Below are positions 45,044 to 53,842 of a stretch of 64,000 nt of DNA, piece after piece. The position numbers and the translations under genes are program-made. Under the pieces are notes generated by a model that was given only the letters and a program-made list of their open reading frames with translations, was not told the DNA's origin and searched no databases. Source of the DNA: Planctomycetota bacterium (GTDB lineage Bacteria; Planctomycetota; UBA1135; UBA2386); assembly GCA_020848735.1 (NCBI GenBank), contig JADLHO010000145.1:27040-91039 (forward strand). Direction: 5' to 3'. Within the stretch, counting starts at the first letter, position 1. Each line of letters starts with the position of its first letter.

Positions 45044-45888
45044 ACGAGATCACGCGCATCGACGAGGCCGCGGCGTTCCTGCGCGGCGCCGGCGCGGCGC
45101 GCGCGCGCGTCGCGCTCGTGCTCGGCAGCGGTCTCCTGGGCTTCGCGGCGCGCCTGAAGCAGGCGCACGAGATCCCCTTCGCCACGGTCCCGCATTGGCC
45201 GGCGCCGAAGGTGGAGGGGCACGGCGCGAGTCTGCTGCTCGGGACGGTCGGCGGCACGACGGTCGCGTGTCTCACCGGCCGCGTGCATCTCTACGAGGGC
45301 TGGTCGCCCGCCGAGGTCACGCGTGCGGTGCGCACGCTCGCACGCCTGGGCCTGCGCGAGTTCGTGCTGACCAACGCCGCGGGCGGCATCGGCGACGGCT
45401 TCGCCGCGGGCGACCTGATGCTCATCGAGGACCACCTCAACCTGACGGGTGCCTCGCCGCTGATCGGCCCGCACGACCTGGCCTTCGGGCCACGCTTCCC
45501 CGACCAGTCGCGGGTCTGGGACCGCGGGCTGCGCGAGCGCCTGCGCGCCGTCGACCCGGCCCTGCGGAGCGGCGTCTACGCCGGCCTCCTCGGCCCGAGC
45601 TACGAGACGCCCGCCGAGGTGCGGATGCTGAAGGTGCTCGGGGCGCACGCGGTGGGGATGAGCACCGTGCACGAGGCGATCGCGCTCAACGCGATGGGGG
45701 CTCGGCTCGCCGGCATCTCGCTGATCAGCAACCTCGCCGCCGGCATCTCGCCGACCCCGCTCGCGCACGCCGAGGTGATCGCCGCGGGCCGCGCCGCGGA
45801 GGCCCGCTTCCTCGCGCTGCTCGAGGGCTTCTGCGCGGGCTTCGGCACCAGTTCCGGCGGGTCGCTGGACGATTCCAGCTCGTCGTGA
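45040..45888 (+). CDS. Purine nucleoside phosphorylase (trimeric class)
   Basis: A 282-residue enzyme that splits purine nucleosides with phosphate. Key parts: LGSGLLGF (phosphate loop), GRVHLYEG at residues 80-87, TNAAGGIG, GPSYETPAE with Glu193, VGMSTVHEA and SNLAAG with Asn231, the base-binding residues of the class I trimeric enzymes. The start is fixed by the ATGA overlap with the transporter, and its stop overlaps the next gene's GTG by 4 bases. The serine-rich tail (GTSSGGSLDDSSSS) is probably not structured. Confidence 0.92.
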   Translation: MNEITRIDEAAAFLRGAGAARARVALVLGSGLLGFAARLKQAHEIPFATVPHWPAPKVEGHGASLLLGTVGGTTVACLTGRVHLYEGWSPAEVTRAVRTLARLGLREFVLTNAAGGIGDGFAAGDLMLIEDHLNLTGASPLIGPHDLAFGPRFPDQSRVWDRGLRERLRAVDPALRSGVYAGLLGPSYETPAEVRMLKVLGAHAVGMSTVHEAIALNAMGARLAGISLISNLAAGISPTPLAHAEVIAAGRAAEARFLALLEGFCAGFGTSSGGSLDDSSSS

Positions 45889-46901
45889 GCCAGATCCACT
45901 ACGAGATCCGTCCCTACGCGCCCGGCGACGAGACCGGCATCCTCGCGTCGTTCAACCGCGTCTTCCGCGAGGTCTGCGGCCCGGGCTACGTCGACCGCAC
46001 GCTGGAGTACTGGCGCTGGGAGTACCTGCGGAACCCCGCCGGCCATCGCATCTGGGTCGGCCTCGTCGACGGCGTCGTCGCGGGCAACTACTCCGGCACG
46101 CCGCAGCGCTTCGCGACGACGCTCGGACCGCGCGTCTTCGTGCACGCGGTCGACAGCTTCGTGGTGCCCGAGCACCGCGCCGGCCTGAAGCGGCCCGGGC
46201 TCTTCGTCTCGCTCGCCGAGCCCTTCTTCGACGACGTGGCGGCGCGTGCCGACGCGGTGGTCTACGGCTATCCCGTGAAGCAGGCCGAGCGCATCGGCAG
46301 CAAGTACCTCGGCTACCGGCGGGTGCGGACCATCGAATACCTCACGCGGGCCAGCGGCGAGGGCAGCGTCGAGGTTCCGGCGGGACTCCGCGTCGAGAAG
46401 GTGACGCGGCTCGGCGACGAGGTCGACGCGCTCTGGGCGCGCGGTGCGGGCGATCGCCGCTGTGCGCTCGTGCGCGACCGGGCGTACCTGCAATGGCGTT
46501 GGCTCGACGTCCCGGGCAGCGCGCGCGACTACGAGGTCTGGCTCGTGCGCCGCGGCGCCGAGCTCGCCGGCCTGATGGTCCTGCGCCCGCGCCATGAGCT
46601 CGTCCCGGGCGGCTGTTGCATCGCGGATTGGTGCGTGCCCGCCGCCGACGAGGACGCGGCTCGCGCGCTGATCGCGCGCGCGACGGCGACGGCGCGCGAA
46701 CTGGGGCGGAGCACCGTGATGGCGGTCTTCCCCCCGGCCAGCCCCGAACATGCGCGGCTCGTGCGCGACGGTTTCGCGCTGCAGTCGTCGGCGCAGTGGC
46801 ACGAGCGCATCCTCATGCACCGCACCTTCGATCCCGCGCTCGAGGAGTCGTGGCTGATCGGCAATTGGTGGTACACGATCGGCGACAGCGATCTGGTCTG
46901 A
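45885..46901 (+). CDS. GNAT-type acyltransferase-like protein
   Basis: A 338-residue soluble protein starting with GTG in a GTGA overlap with the phosphorylase gene. YEIRPYAPGDETGILASFNRVF and the following WVGLVDGVVAGNYSGTP and VPEHRAGLKRPGLF look like the N-terminal strands and acetyl-CoA loop of a GNAT fold; a second similar unit follows after residue 160, giving a tandem arrangement. Relatives are found in surface-polysaccharide and lipid-modifying loci. The acceptor cannot be predicted. Although coupled to nucleoside genes, it probably belongs with the following membrane protein. Confidence 0.7.
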   Translation: MSQIHYEIRPYAPGDETGILASFNRVFREVCGPGYVDRTLEYWRWEYLRNPAGHRIWVGLVDGVVAGNYSGTPQRFATTLGPRVFVHAVDSFVVPEHRAGLKRPGLFVSLAEPFFDDVAARADAVVYGYPVKQAERIGSKYLGYRRVRTIEYLTRASGEGSVEVPAGLRVEKVTRLGDEVDALWARGAGDRRCALVRDRAYLQWRWLDVPGSARDYEVWLVRRGAELAGLMVLRPRHELVPGGCCIADWCVPAADEDAARALIARATATARELGRSTVMAVFPPASPEHARLVRDGFALQSSAQWHERILMHRTFDPALEESWLIGNWWYTIGDSDLV

Positions 46902-48775
46902 GCCCGGCTGCCTGTCGTGCGATCGGCCTGCTGATCGCCGTGGGGGCGGCGGGCGTCCTCGTCGGCGCGAGGATCACGGCGATCGACGCGCTCTGGACCG
47001 ACGCCTACCGCGACGACGCGGGGTACTACTTCGACTTCGTCCGCAAGCTCGTGCAGGGTCGCGGGCCGATCGTGGGGGATGGCCCGCCGACCAGCGGCGT
47101 GCAGGTGCTCTGGGCCCTGGTCCTCGTGCCGCTCCATGCGCTCGGCGGCGACACCGCTCTCGAGCAGGGTGCGCGCTGGCTGGGTCTCCTGCTGCTCGGA
47201 TCCGCCGGGCTCCTCTTCGCGCGGACGCTGCGGTGCGAGGGTCTCGGGTCCACGCTGTCCGCGCTCGGCGGGCTCTGGCTCGTCAGCGATCCGCTCCTCG
47301 TCACGGAGTCGCAGAACGGTCAGGAGTCGGGCCTCTGCGCGCTCGCCTGTGTCGCGCTGCTCGCGCTGCGCAACGCGGCGCGCGCGCCGTTCGCGGCGGT
47401 GTGCGTCCTCGCGACGCTCGCGCGTGCCGAGCTGCTGCTGCTCGCCGTGGCGCTCGCCGCACTGCGCGGCGAGGCGCCCTGGCGGCGTGCCCTCGGCCCA
47501 TCGCTCGCGTTGCTCACCTGGTGCGTCGTCAATCTGCTGCTCGCCGGTCGCCCGGTCTCGGACGCCGGCTGGCCGATGGCCTGGCTCGCCCACGCGCAGT
47601 TCCTCGCGACGGAGCCCGGCCTCGCGGAGTGGTTGCGGCAGCTCTGGCATTGGTCGCGGCCCGTCGCCTTCGGCGGTCCCTTCGCCGCCGCGGGGATCGT
47701 CGGCCAGGGTGCCCTGCTCGCGATCGCGTGGCTCGTCCCGCTGCCGCGGGCGGTCCTGCTCGCGGCGCTGGCCGTGCTGATCGCGGGTGCGGCGGCGGGG
47801 GTCGACGACGTGCTGGTCGCGGGCGCCGCGCTGTGCGTCGCGCTGCTCGTCGGAACGCCGGCGACGACGGCGACGCCGGCGACGCGGCGCACCGCGCGCG
47901 CGCTCGTGTTCGCCGGGCTCGCGATCGTCGCGCTGCACGTCGCGGTGCGGTGGTCGCCGCGCGAGTACTACTGGGTGCCGCTCGCCGTCCTCGCGAGCTT
48001 CGGTCTCGCGCACGCGTTCGACCGCGTGACGCGGAGCTCGGCGCGGTTCGCGCTCGCCGTCCTCGCCGTGATCTGCGTGGCGCGCGACCACGCGACGCCG
48101 CCGCGCCGCTTCGCGTGGCAGGACGTGCTCGTCTTCGCCGCCGAACGGGTCCGAGAGCTCGTGCCGGAGCGTGCCCGCATCGGAGCCTTCAACGCGGGGA
48201 TCCTCGCGTGGCGCAGCGGTTGCCGCATCGTGAATCTCGACGGCGTCGTCAACGGCGACGCGTTCGCGGCCATGCGCGAGCGACAACTCGGCCGCCATCT
48301 CCGCGAGCAGGGCATCGATTGGCTGCTCCTCGATCCGCTGGAGCTCGAGACCGGTGGCGCGCTCCATGCGCGGGGCGCCTTCTTCGGCGAGGCCGATGCG
48401 CCGCGGTTCGAGCTCGTGCTCGCCGCGCGTTTCATCGACGCGACGCTGGACGACGCGGCGCGCGGGCTCTGGCGCGGCGAGCTGATGCTGCTCGGGCGTC
48501 GCTCGCGGACCGACGCCCTGCCGCCGCCGCACTTCGCCGTGCGCGCGCTGCGTCCCGATGGGGGACGCGACAGCGAGTGGCGCGGCGCCCTCGGTGCGGC
48601 GCTCGTGATGCAGCACGGCGAGGGAGCCCGGCGCGTTCTCGTCGCTGCCAGCGGGAATTGCCTCGTCGCCGTGCGCCTGCCCGCCGCGGGCGGGTCCGGT
48701 CCCGTGCGTCTCTTCGAGCTCGCCGACGGCGCCGAGGGTGCGCTGCCGCCCGCTCCCCTGCTGGAGTACGAGTGA
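46868..48775 (+). CDS. GT-C-like integral membrane protein
   Basis: About 635 residues, with some ten hydrophobic segments in the first 420 and a soluble C-terminal domain. The first loop, TDAYRDDAGYYFDFVRKLVQ then GPPTSGVQVLW, follows the pattern of GT-C mannosyltransferase-like proteins, whose acidic residues there are catalytic. There is no ATG near the true start. A GTG at 46868 gives a basic n-region before the first helix and overlaps the previous gene by 34 bases; a GTG at 46940 would cut into that helix. A short repetitive stretch, TPATTATPATRR, lies in a loop near 47870. Donor and acceptor are unknown. Confidence 0.72.
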   Translation: MVHDRRQRSGLSPAACRAIGLLIAVGAAGVLVGARITAIDALWTDAYRDDAGYYFDFVRKLVQGRGPIVGDGPPTSGVQVLWALVLVPLHALGGDTALEQGARWLGLLLLGSAGLLFARTLRCEGLGSTLSALGGLWLVSDPLLVTESQNGQESGLCALACVALLALRNAARAPFAAVCVLATLARAELLLLAVALAALRGEAPWRRALGPSLALLTWCVVNLLLAGRPVSDAGWPMAWLAHAQFLATEPGLAEWLRQLWHWSRPVAFGGPFAAAGIVGQGALLAIAWLVPLPRAVLLAALAVLIAGAAAGVDDVLVAGAALCVALLVGTPATTATPATRRTARALVFAGLAIVALHVAVRWSPREYYWVPLAVLASFGLAHAFDRVTRSSARFALAVLAVICVARDHATPPRRFAWQDVLVFAAERVRELVPERARIGAFNAGILAWRSGCRIVNLDGVVNGDAFAAMRERQLGRHLREQGIDWLLLDPLELETGGALHARGAFFGEADAPRFELVLAARFIDATLDDAARGLWRGELMLLGRRSRTDALPPPHFAVRALRPDGGRDSEWRGALGAALVMQHGEGARRVLVAASGNCLVAVRLPAAGGSGPVRLFELADGAEGALPPAPLLEYE

Positions 48776-48805
48776 CTCCGCGCCCACACTTCCGAGCGCT
48801 CTCCC

Positions 48806-49798
48806 ATGGCCGACTACGTCAAGCACCTCACTCTCTCCGACCAGTTCTTTCGCGAGCAGGGATCGCGCGGCGCGACCGGTGAACTCTCGACGATCCTCAA
48901 CCGCGTGACGCTGGCCGGGCGTCTCATCGCCAACAACGTGCTGCGCGCCGGTCTCGAGGGCCGGCTCGGCAAGACCGGCGGCGTCAACGTGCAGGGGGAG
49001 GAGGTGAAGAAGCTCGACGAGGTGAGCAACGAGATCTTCAAGGAGGTCTTCGACCGCGTGCCGGTGGTCGCCGGCCTCGCGAGCGAGGAGATGGACGATC
49101 CGCACCTCTTCGCGCACACGGACGCGAAGTACGTGCTGCTCCACGACCCTCTCGATGGTTCGGGCAACGTCGACGTCGACGGCTCGATGGGCACGATCTT
49201 CAGCGTGCACCGCCGGCTCGACGTCGCGAAGCCGGTGGGGCTCGCCGACTTCCTCCGGCGCGGCAGCGAGCAGGTCGCCGCGGGCTATCTGCTCTATGGG
49301 CCCGCGACGATGTTCGTGTACACGGTCGGCGGGCCGGTGCACGGCTTCACGCTCGATCGCTCCGTCGGTTCGTTCTTCCTCACGCATCCCGAGCTGCGCT
49401 TCCCCCAGTCGGGAGGCGCCTATTCGGTGAACGAGGCCAATCAGGCGAAGTGGACGCCGGCGGTGCAGGGGATGGTGCAGGCCTTCCGCGAGGGGCGCAC
49501 GCAGTGCGGTGCGCGCTCCGCACGTTACGTGGGGGCGCTCGTCGCCGACTTCCACCGCACCCTGATCCAGGGCGGCGTCTACATGTATCCCGGCGAGGTG
49601 AAGAAGCCCGAAGGCAAGCTGCGCCTGCTCTTCGAGGCGGCGCCGCTCGCGTTCGTCGCGAAGCACGCCGGTGGACTGGCGAGCGATGGGACGAGCGAGA
49701 TCCTCGACGTCACGGCGACGAAGCTCCACCAGCGCTCGCCGCTCTACATCGGCGCCGCGCAGGACGTCGCCGAGGTGGTGCGCCTGTTGCGAGGCTGA
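48806..49798 (+). CDS. fbp: Fructose-1,6-bisphosphatase, class I
   Basis: A 330-residue gluconeogenic enzyme that removes the 1-phosphate of fructose 1,6-bisphosphate. The metal site DPLDGSGNVD replaces the more usual DPLDGSSN with one conservative change; SEEMDDP, ARYVGALVADFHRTL and GGVYMYPGEVKKPEGKLRLLFEA are further class I signatures. The typical allosteric AMP-site N-terminus is short. It starts 30 bases after the GT-C gene. The stop codon is part of a strong hairpin shared with the convergent gene. Confidence 0.93.
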   Translation: MADYVKHLTLSDQFFREQGSRGATGELSTILNRVTLAGRLIANNVLRAGLEGRLGKTGGVNVQGEEVKKLDEVSNEIFKEVFDRVPVVAGLASEEMDDPHLFAHTDAKYVLLHDPLDGSGNVDVDGSMGTIFSVHRRLDVAKPVGLADFLRRGSEQVAAGYLLYGPATMFVYTVGGPVHGFTLDRSVGSFFLTHPELRFPQSGGAYSVNEANQAKWTPAVQGMVQAFREGRTQCGARSARYVGALVADFHRTLIQGGVYMYPGEVKKPEGKLRLLFEAAPLAFVAKHAGGLASDGTSEILDVTATKLHQRSPLYIGAAQDVAEVVRLLRG

Positions 49799-49813
49799 GG
49801 AGCGCCGCTCCTC
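49797..49813 (+). terminator. Bidirectional hairpin at the fbp stop
   Basis: GAGGAGC pairs with GCTCCTC in a perfect 7-base-pair stem around the loop GCC. It begins inside the fbp stop codon and ends 9 bases before the convergent gene's stop, so it can serve both. No T-run on either side. Confidence 0.5.
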
Positions 49814-49822
49814 GCCCCGCGG

Positions 49823-51379
49823 CTACTGGTACACCGCGTTGCCGATCCGCAGCCCGGTGACCTTGCCGCCCTGCTGCACGACCTGCGCGGCCTCCTGCCC
49901 GGTCTCGAAGTAGAGGAAGGCGATGTCGCCGCAGACCTCGTAGCGCCCGCTGCGCTCGCTGTCGCTGCTCACCCCGGGCAGGCCCGGCTTGCTGATGACA
50001 TTCGACATGAGGCGGCGCGTGACGACGCCACCCGCGGCGAAGCTGTAGCTCGCGTGGTGGGCGCTCTCGGTCACGCGGCCGTATTGGCTCGAGGAGAAGC
50101 TGCGGCCGACGAGCGCCGCCTCGAGCTTGGGGTTGCGCTCGGGGGGCTTCGGCTCCAGCGTCGTGAAGATGCGCTTCACCTTCGGCAGGTACGCCGCGGC
50201 CTTGTCCTGCAGCACGACACCGCCGACCGCGAGCCAGGCGTCCTGCTTGACGAGGCCGCCGAACCAGAGCCGCAGCGCCTGACCGTTCGCGGTCTGCACC
50301 GGGAACTCGACCACGGCGCCGGGGACCTCCTTGCTCTTCACCGTCGCGATCGCGTCGAGCGGCTCGCCGACCGTGAGTCCCTGCTGCGCGAGCGCCTCGC
50401 GCATCTGCGGCAGGTGCTTCTCGATCACCGTCGCCACCGGCTGGTTCTGGTCGCTCGGCTCGAGTCGTCCCCAGATCAGGAAGACGATCGCATCCAGCGT
50501 GTCGTTCGCCGTGAGGCCGGGGTTGACGAGCATCCCGCTGTCGTCCTGGGAATGGACCGACCAGCCCTTCGGGAACTCGCAGGCGAACCAGCCGCGCGGG
50601 TGTTCGAAGCGCTGCGTCGCACCGGCGAAGACGCCGTCGAGTGCCTGGGGTTCGAGCTCCTTGGGATCCTGGGCATCGGGCTTCGGATTCCCCGGTGCCT
50701 CGGCATCGCCGTCGGGGTCATCCGGCTGCGGCCGCGGTGCCGTGACGCCCTCCTCGGCGAGCGCGTCGAGCTGGTGCGTCACGCCATCGCTCTTCAGGGT
50801 CAGGCGATCGCCCGCGAGCCGCGCCTCGAACTCGTAGCTCTCGCCGTCGACGACGAAGCTGCCGCGCAGCACGCCGTCGCGCGTGCCTGCGGTCACCGGG
50901 TAGCGCTCGCCGTCGACGCTGAGCGTGCCGCGGTAGCCGCGCTTCGCATCGCCGTCGAGCGCGAGCTCGAGGGCCTCGCCGCGGAAGCGGCGCGCGAAGG
51001 GATCCGCGTCCGGCCCGCGGCGTCCGGCCAGGGGATTGCCGGTCTTCGGCTTCCCGGCCGTGCCTTCGCGGCGGTAGCGCAGCACCTCGCCTTCGAGGTT
51101 GAAGCTCAGCACGTCGCCCTCGATCGACCATTCGGCGCGTTCGCCGTCCTCGTCGCCGCCGAGCACCAGCGTGCGCGGGCCGTGTGCGCGGTAGGGGATG
51201 CGCTCGCCGTCGAGGACGAGCACGTCCTTCTCGATGACGAGGACCTCACCGCGGTTGTCCTCGGACTCACCGAGCCAGCGACCGTAGAGGCGCGTGAGAT
51301 CCTGGGAGCGGAGCGGTGCGACGAGCGCGAGCGCGAAGATCGTGACGAGAGAGAGACTGTGGAGCGAGCGGACGGACAT
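49823..51379 (-). CDS. Secreted protein of unknown function with lipocalin-like N-domain
   Basis: A 518-residue exported protein (signal peptide, cleavage near LRSQ). Residues 25-110 form a small beta unit (GRWLGESEDNRGEVLVIEKD, IEGDVLSFNLEGEVLRYRRE) and residues 125-220 a second one built from similar strands. An acidic, proline-rich linker around 210-250 leads to a third domain starting FEHPRGWFACEFPKGWSVHSQDD, which resembles the domains in many bacterial proteins that assess fatty or small ligands, though I cannot name it. Then comes a C-terminal YSFAAGGVVTRRLMS unit. Function unknown. It converges with fbp. Confidence 0.72.
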   Translation of the reverse strand: MSVRSLHSLSLVTIFALALVAPLRSQDLTRLYGRWLGESEDNRGEVLVIEKDVLVLDGERIPYRAHGPRTLVLGGDEDGERAEWSIEGDVLSFNLEGEVLRYRREGTAGKPKTGNPLAGRRGPDADPFARRFRGEALELALDGDAKRGYRGTLSVDGERYPVTAGTRDGVLRGSFVVDGESYEFEARLAGDRLTLKSDGVTHQLDALAEEGVTAPRPQPDDPDGDAEAPGNPKPDAQDPKELEPQALDGVFAGATQRFEHPRGWFACEFPKGWSVHSQDDSGMLVNPGLTANDTLDAIVFLIWGRLEPSDQNQPVATVIEKHLPQMREALAQQGLTVGEPLDAIATVKSKEVPGAVVEFPVQTANGQALRLWFGGLVKQDAWLAVGGVVLQDKAAAYLPKVKRIFTTLEPKPPERNPKLEAALVGRSFSSSQYGRVTESAHHASYSFAAGGVVTRRLMSNVISKPGLPGVSSDSERSGRYEVCGDIAFLYFETGQEAAQVVQQGGKVTGLRIGNAVYQ

Positions 51380-51653
51380 GGGTCCTCCTCGCCGCGAGAG
51401 GGGCCCTCGCCCGTCCCTGCGGCGCGCCGATGCTCCGCACCGCGGGCCGGCTGGGCAAGGGGCGGGGTTGCGTCGTTTCGCGACCCGACCCGCGGCGAGC
51501 AGACGGCCTGGCGGAACACGTCAGGTGGAGACGAGGAGCATCGGGGGCAGTACCGGGTACCTCGGAGCTGGGACTTGCCCCTTTCGCGCGGCTTGCCGAT
51601 CTCCGACAGTCCGCTCGCTGTGCTTACGCACGGCAGGCGCTCGTCATACGTTC
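51380..51653 (+). other. Gene-free 274-base region upstream of the AlbA_2 gene
   Basis: No start-to-stop frame here looks coding. The only structured element seen is GTACC-G-GGTAC at 51550-51560, a short dyad that could be an operator. TCATACGTTC directly precedes the ATG at 51654 and could hold a -10-like CATACG, with no clear ribosome binding site. Confidence 0.4.
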
Positions 51654-52838
51654 ATGCTGACCGAAGCGGAACTCCTCGCATTGATCGCGCTCGACGAGTC
51701 GGATCGCGTCGAGCTCACGGTCTCGACCAAGGACACCGACAAGTTCTCGGAGGCGGTCTGCGCGTTCGCCAACGACCTCCCGGCACACGGGAAGCCCGGG
51801 TACTTGATCATCGGCGTCGACAAGCAACGGCGATTCTCACGCGAGCCGATCACGAACGAGTTGCTCGGCAATCTCGGGGCGCTGCGGTCCAACGGGAACA
51901 TCCAGCCTCTGCCGATGCTGACCGTGGAGAAGGTCACGACCGGTCAAGGCGACGTCGCGGTGGTCACGGTCCAGCCTTCGGAGCTTCCACCGGTCCGCTA
52001 CCAGGGGCGCGTCTGCATCCGGATCGGACCGCGACGCGGCTTCGCCACGGAGCAGGAAGAACGGCGCCTCGTCGAACGCCGCGTCTCCCACGCTCTCACG
52101 TTCGATGCCCAGCCGTGCCTGGGTAGCGCGATCGAGGACCTCGCACTGTCGCTCTTCCTTTGGGACTACCGGCCGCACGCCGTTGCTCGTGAGGTCATCG
52201 AGGCCAACAACCGTCCCATCGAGCAGCAGCTGTCTTCGCTTCGCTTCCTGGACCCGCGGAGTGGAGCGCCGACGAACGCGGGGATCCTGCTGTTCGGCGT
52301 CGACGTCCGGCGCTGGCTGCCGGGCGCCTGGATCTCCTTCTTGGTCTTCGATGGCGCGGACCTCGCGGCCAATCCCGTTCTGGAGTCCGAGATGTCGGGA
52401 GACCTCCTGAGCGTTCTCCGCAAGCTCGACGCGCTGCTCGACGCGCAGCTTGCGCGGTCCCCCGTCGTCGCCAGTCTGCTCACGGAGCGCATCGTGGAGG
52501 CATATCCGGGCGTCGCCGTGCGTGAGCTCGTGCTGAACGCGGTGATGCACCGCGACTACCAGGCCACGGCGCCGCTGCGCATCACCTGGTTCACCGATCG
52601 GCTCGAGATCCAGAGCCCCGGCGGGCTGTACGGCGTGGCCACGCGGGAGAACTTCCCGCGCCAGACGAGCTATCGGAACCCGGTCCTCGCGGAGGCGCTG
52701 AAGAGCCTCGGCTACGTGAATCGCTACGGCCGCGGGGTGTTGCGCGCCCAGGACGCGTTGCAACGCAATGGCAGTGCGCCTGCCGAGTTCGAGTTCGACG
52801 ACCACTTCGTCCTGGCGAGGATCTGGAGGCGGTCGTGA
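51654..52838 (+). CDS. AlbA_2 (Schlafen-type) DNA-binding and GHKL-ATPase protein
   Basis: A 394-residue cytoplasmic protein with two recognisable parts. Residues 1-125 look like a divergent AlbA_2/Schlafen-AlbA domain: RVELTVSTKDTDKFSEAVCAF then AFAND and GYLIIGVDK. Residues 275-394 match the GHKL ATPase-like C-terminal domain of RecG-related regulators: Glu291 and Asn295 in RELVLNAV, then HRDY at 299-302, SPGGL at 321-325, YRNP and YGRG. Such proteins are usually annotated as putative transcriptional regulators. The frame opens 120 codons upstream without sense; the ATG at 51654 is the first good start. It is coupled to the ParA-like gene by a GTGA overlap. Base composition is lower in GC than its neighbours. 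Confidence 0.82.
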   Translation: MLTEAELLALIALDESDRVELTVSTKDTDKFSEAVCAFANDLPAHGKPGYLIIGVDKQRRFSREPITNELLGNLGALRSNGNIQPLPMLTVEKVTTGQGDVAVVTVQPSELPPVRYQGRVCIRIGPRRGFATEQEERRLVERRVSHALTFDAQPCLGSAIEDLALSLFLWDYRPHAVAREVIEANNRPIEQQLSSLRFLDPRSGAPTNAGILLFGVDVRRWLPGAWISFLVFDGADLAANPVLESEMSGDLLSVLRKLDALLDAQLARSPVVASLLTERIVEAYPGVAVRELVLNAVMHRDYQATAPLRITWFTDRLEIQSPGGLYGVATRENFPRQTSYRNPVLAEALKSLGYVNRYGRGVLRAQDALQRNGSAPAEFEFDDHFVLARIWRRS

Positions 52839-53821
52839 AGACGGTCGCCTTCTTCAACAACAAGGGCGGTGTCGGGAAGACCAGCCTCGTGTACCACGTC
52901 GCGCAGATGCTCGCCGAGCAGGGCAAGCGCGTGCTGGCCGTGGATTTCGATCCGCAGGCCAACCTGTCGAGCATGTTCCTCACGGAGGCGGAGCTCGAGG
53001 GGTACTGGCCGGACGGCGAACATCCACGGACCGTCTTCGGTGCCCTCCGGCCGATCATCCGCGGCGTGGGCGATGTCGATCGCCTCCACGTCGCCGAGAT
53101 CGGCGAACGACTCGGTCTGGTCGTCGGCGACCTGGCGTTGTCGACCTTCGAGGACCGGCTGTCCGACGCGTGGCCCCGCTGCCACAACCGTGACGAGTCG
53201 GCGTTCCGCACCCTGACGGCGTTCCATCGCGGTGTTCAGCGAGCGGCTCGCGAATTCGATGCGGAGTGGGTTCTCGTCGACGTCGGCCCCAATCTCGGCG
53301 CGATCAACCGAGCGGCGTTGATCGCGAGCGAGTACGTCGTGATCCCCCTGAGCCCGGACCTGTTCTCGCTCCAGGGACTGCAGAACCTCGGGCCATCGAT
53401 CAGGGCCTGGCGCGCGGCATGGGCAGAGCTGCGGACCAAGTGTCCCGACCAGACCCTCGAACTGCCCTCCGGACGGATCGAGCCGTTGGGCTACGTGGTG
53501 ATGCAACACGGCGTGCGCGGCAACCGACCGCCGAAGGCCTACGAGCGCTGGATCGCGCGCTTCCCCGCCGCGTACCGTGAGCACGTCCTCGACCAGCGCA
53601 CCAGCGTGGCCCCACCGGTCGAGACGGATCCCTTCTGCCTCTCCACGTTGAAGCACTACCGGAGCCTGATGCCGATGGCCATGGAGGCGCGGAAACCGGT
53701 GTTCTTCCTCAAGCCCGCCGACGGCGCGATCGGGGCGCACGGGGTTGCCGTCAAAGCGGCGTACGACGACTTCCTGAAGCTCGCGCGGAAGATCGCGGAG
53801 CGCGCCGGTGAGGTCGTCTGA
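52835..53821 (+). CDS. ParA/MinD-family ATPase
   Basis: A 328-residue ParA-type ATPase with a GTG start. The deviant Walker A KGGVGKTS is at residues 10-17 with the signature Lys10, followed by LAVDFDPQANLSS (Walker A') and WVLVDVGPNLGAINRAAL (Walker B). IPLSPDLFSLQGLQNLG and the C-terminal EARKPVFFLKPADGAIGAHG are characteristic of a subfamily that I recall next to AlbA_2/ATPase genes instead of parB. No parB or centromere-like repeat is nearby, so plasmid or chromosome partition is unlikely. The gene shares 4 bases with the AlbA_2 gene. Two hand-counted 60-base lines in the cassette gave 63% and 62% GC, against 77% for a line in the gene to the left. Confidence 0.86.
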   Translation: MKTVAFFNNKGGVGKTSLVYHVAQMLAEQGKRVLAVDFDPQANLSSMFLTEAELEGYWPDGEHPRTVFGALRPIIRGVGDVDRLHVAEIGERLGLVVGDLALSTFEDRLSDAWPRCHNRDESAFRTLTAFHRGVQRAAREFDAEWVLVDVGPNLGAINRAALIASEYVVIPLSPDLFSLQGLQNLGPSIRAWRAAWAELRTKCPDQTLELPSGRIEPLGYVVMQHGVRGNRPPKAYERWIARFPAAYREHVLDQRTSVAPPVETDPFCLSTLKHYRSLMPMAMEARKPVFFLKPADGAIGAHGVAVKAAYDDFLKLARKIAERAGEVV

Positions 53822-53842
53822 TGCAGGTGGTCCCGGCTCGCC

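Noticed and set aside
47865..47895. Short GC-rich repeat (GCGACG/CCGGCGACG units)
   Set aside because: It encodes the TPATTATPATRR loop of a membrane protein; too short and imperfect for a CRISPR or mobile repeat.
46529..49729. A minus-strand open frame of over 1000 codons opposite the acetyltransferase, GT-C and fbp genes
   Set aside because: It lies antisense to three recognisable genes, is made mostly of Arg, Glu and His and shows no domain. Long spurious frames are expected at this GC content; many others in the window were dropped for the same reason.
52835..53821. Chromosome or plasmid partition locus
   Set aside because: The ATPase is ParA-like, but there is no parB, no parS-like palindrome set and no replication gene; its subfamily features and partner gene point elsewhere.
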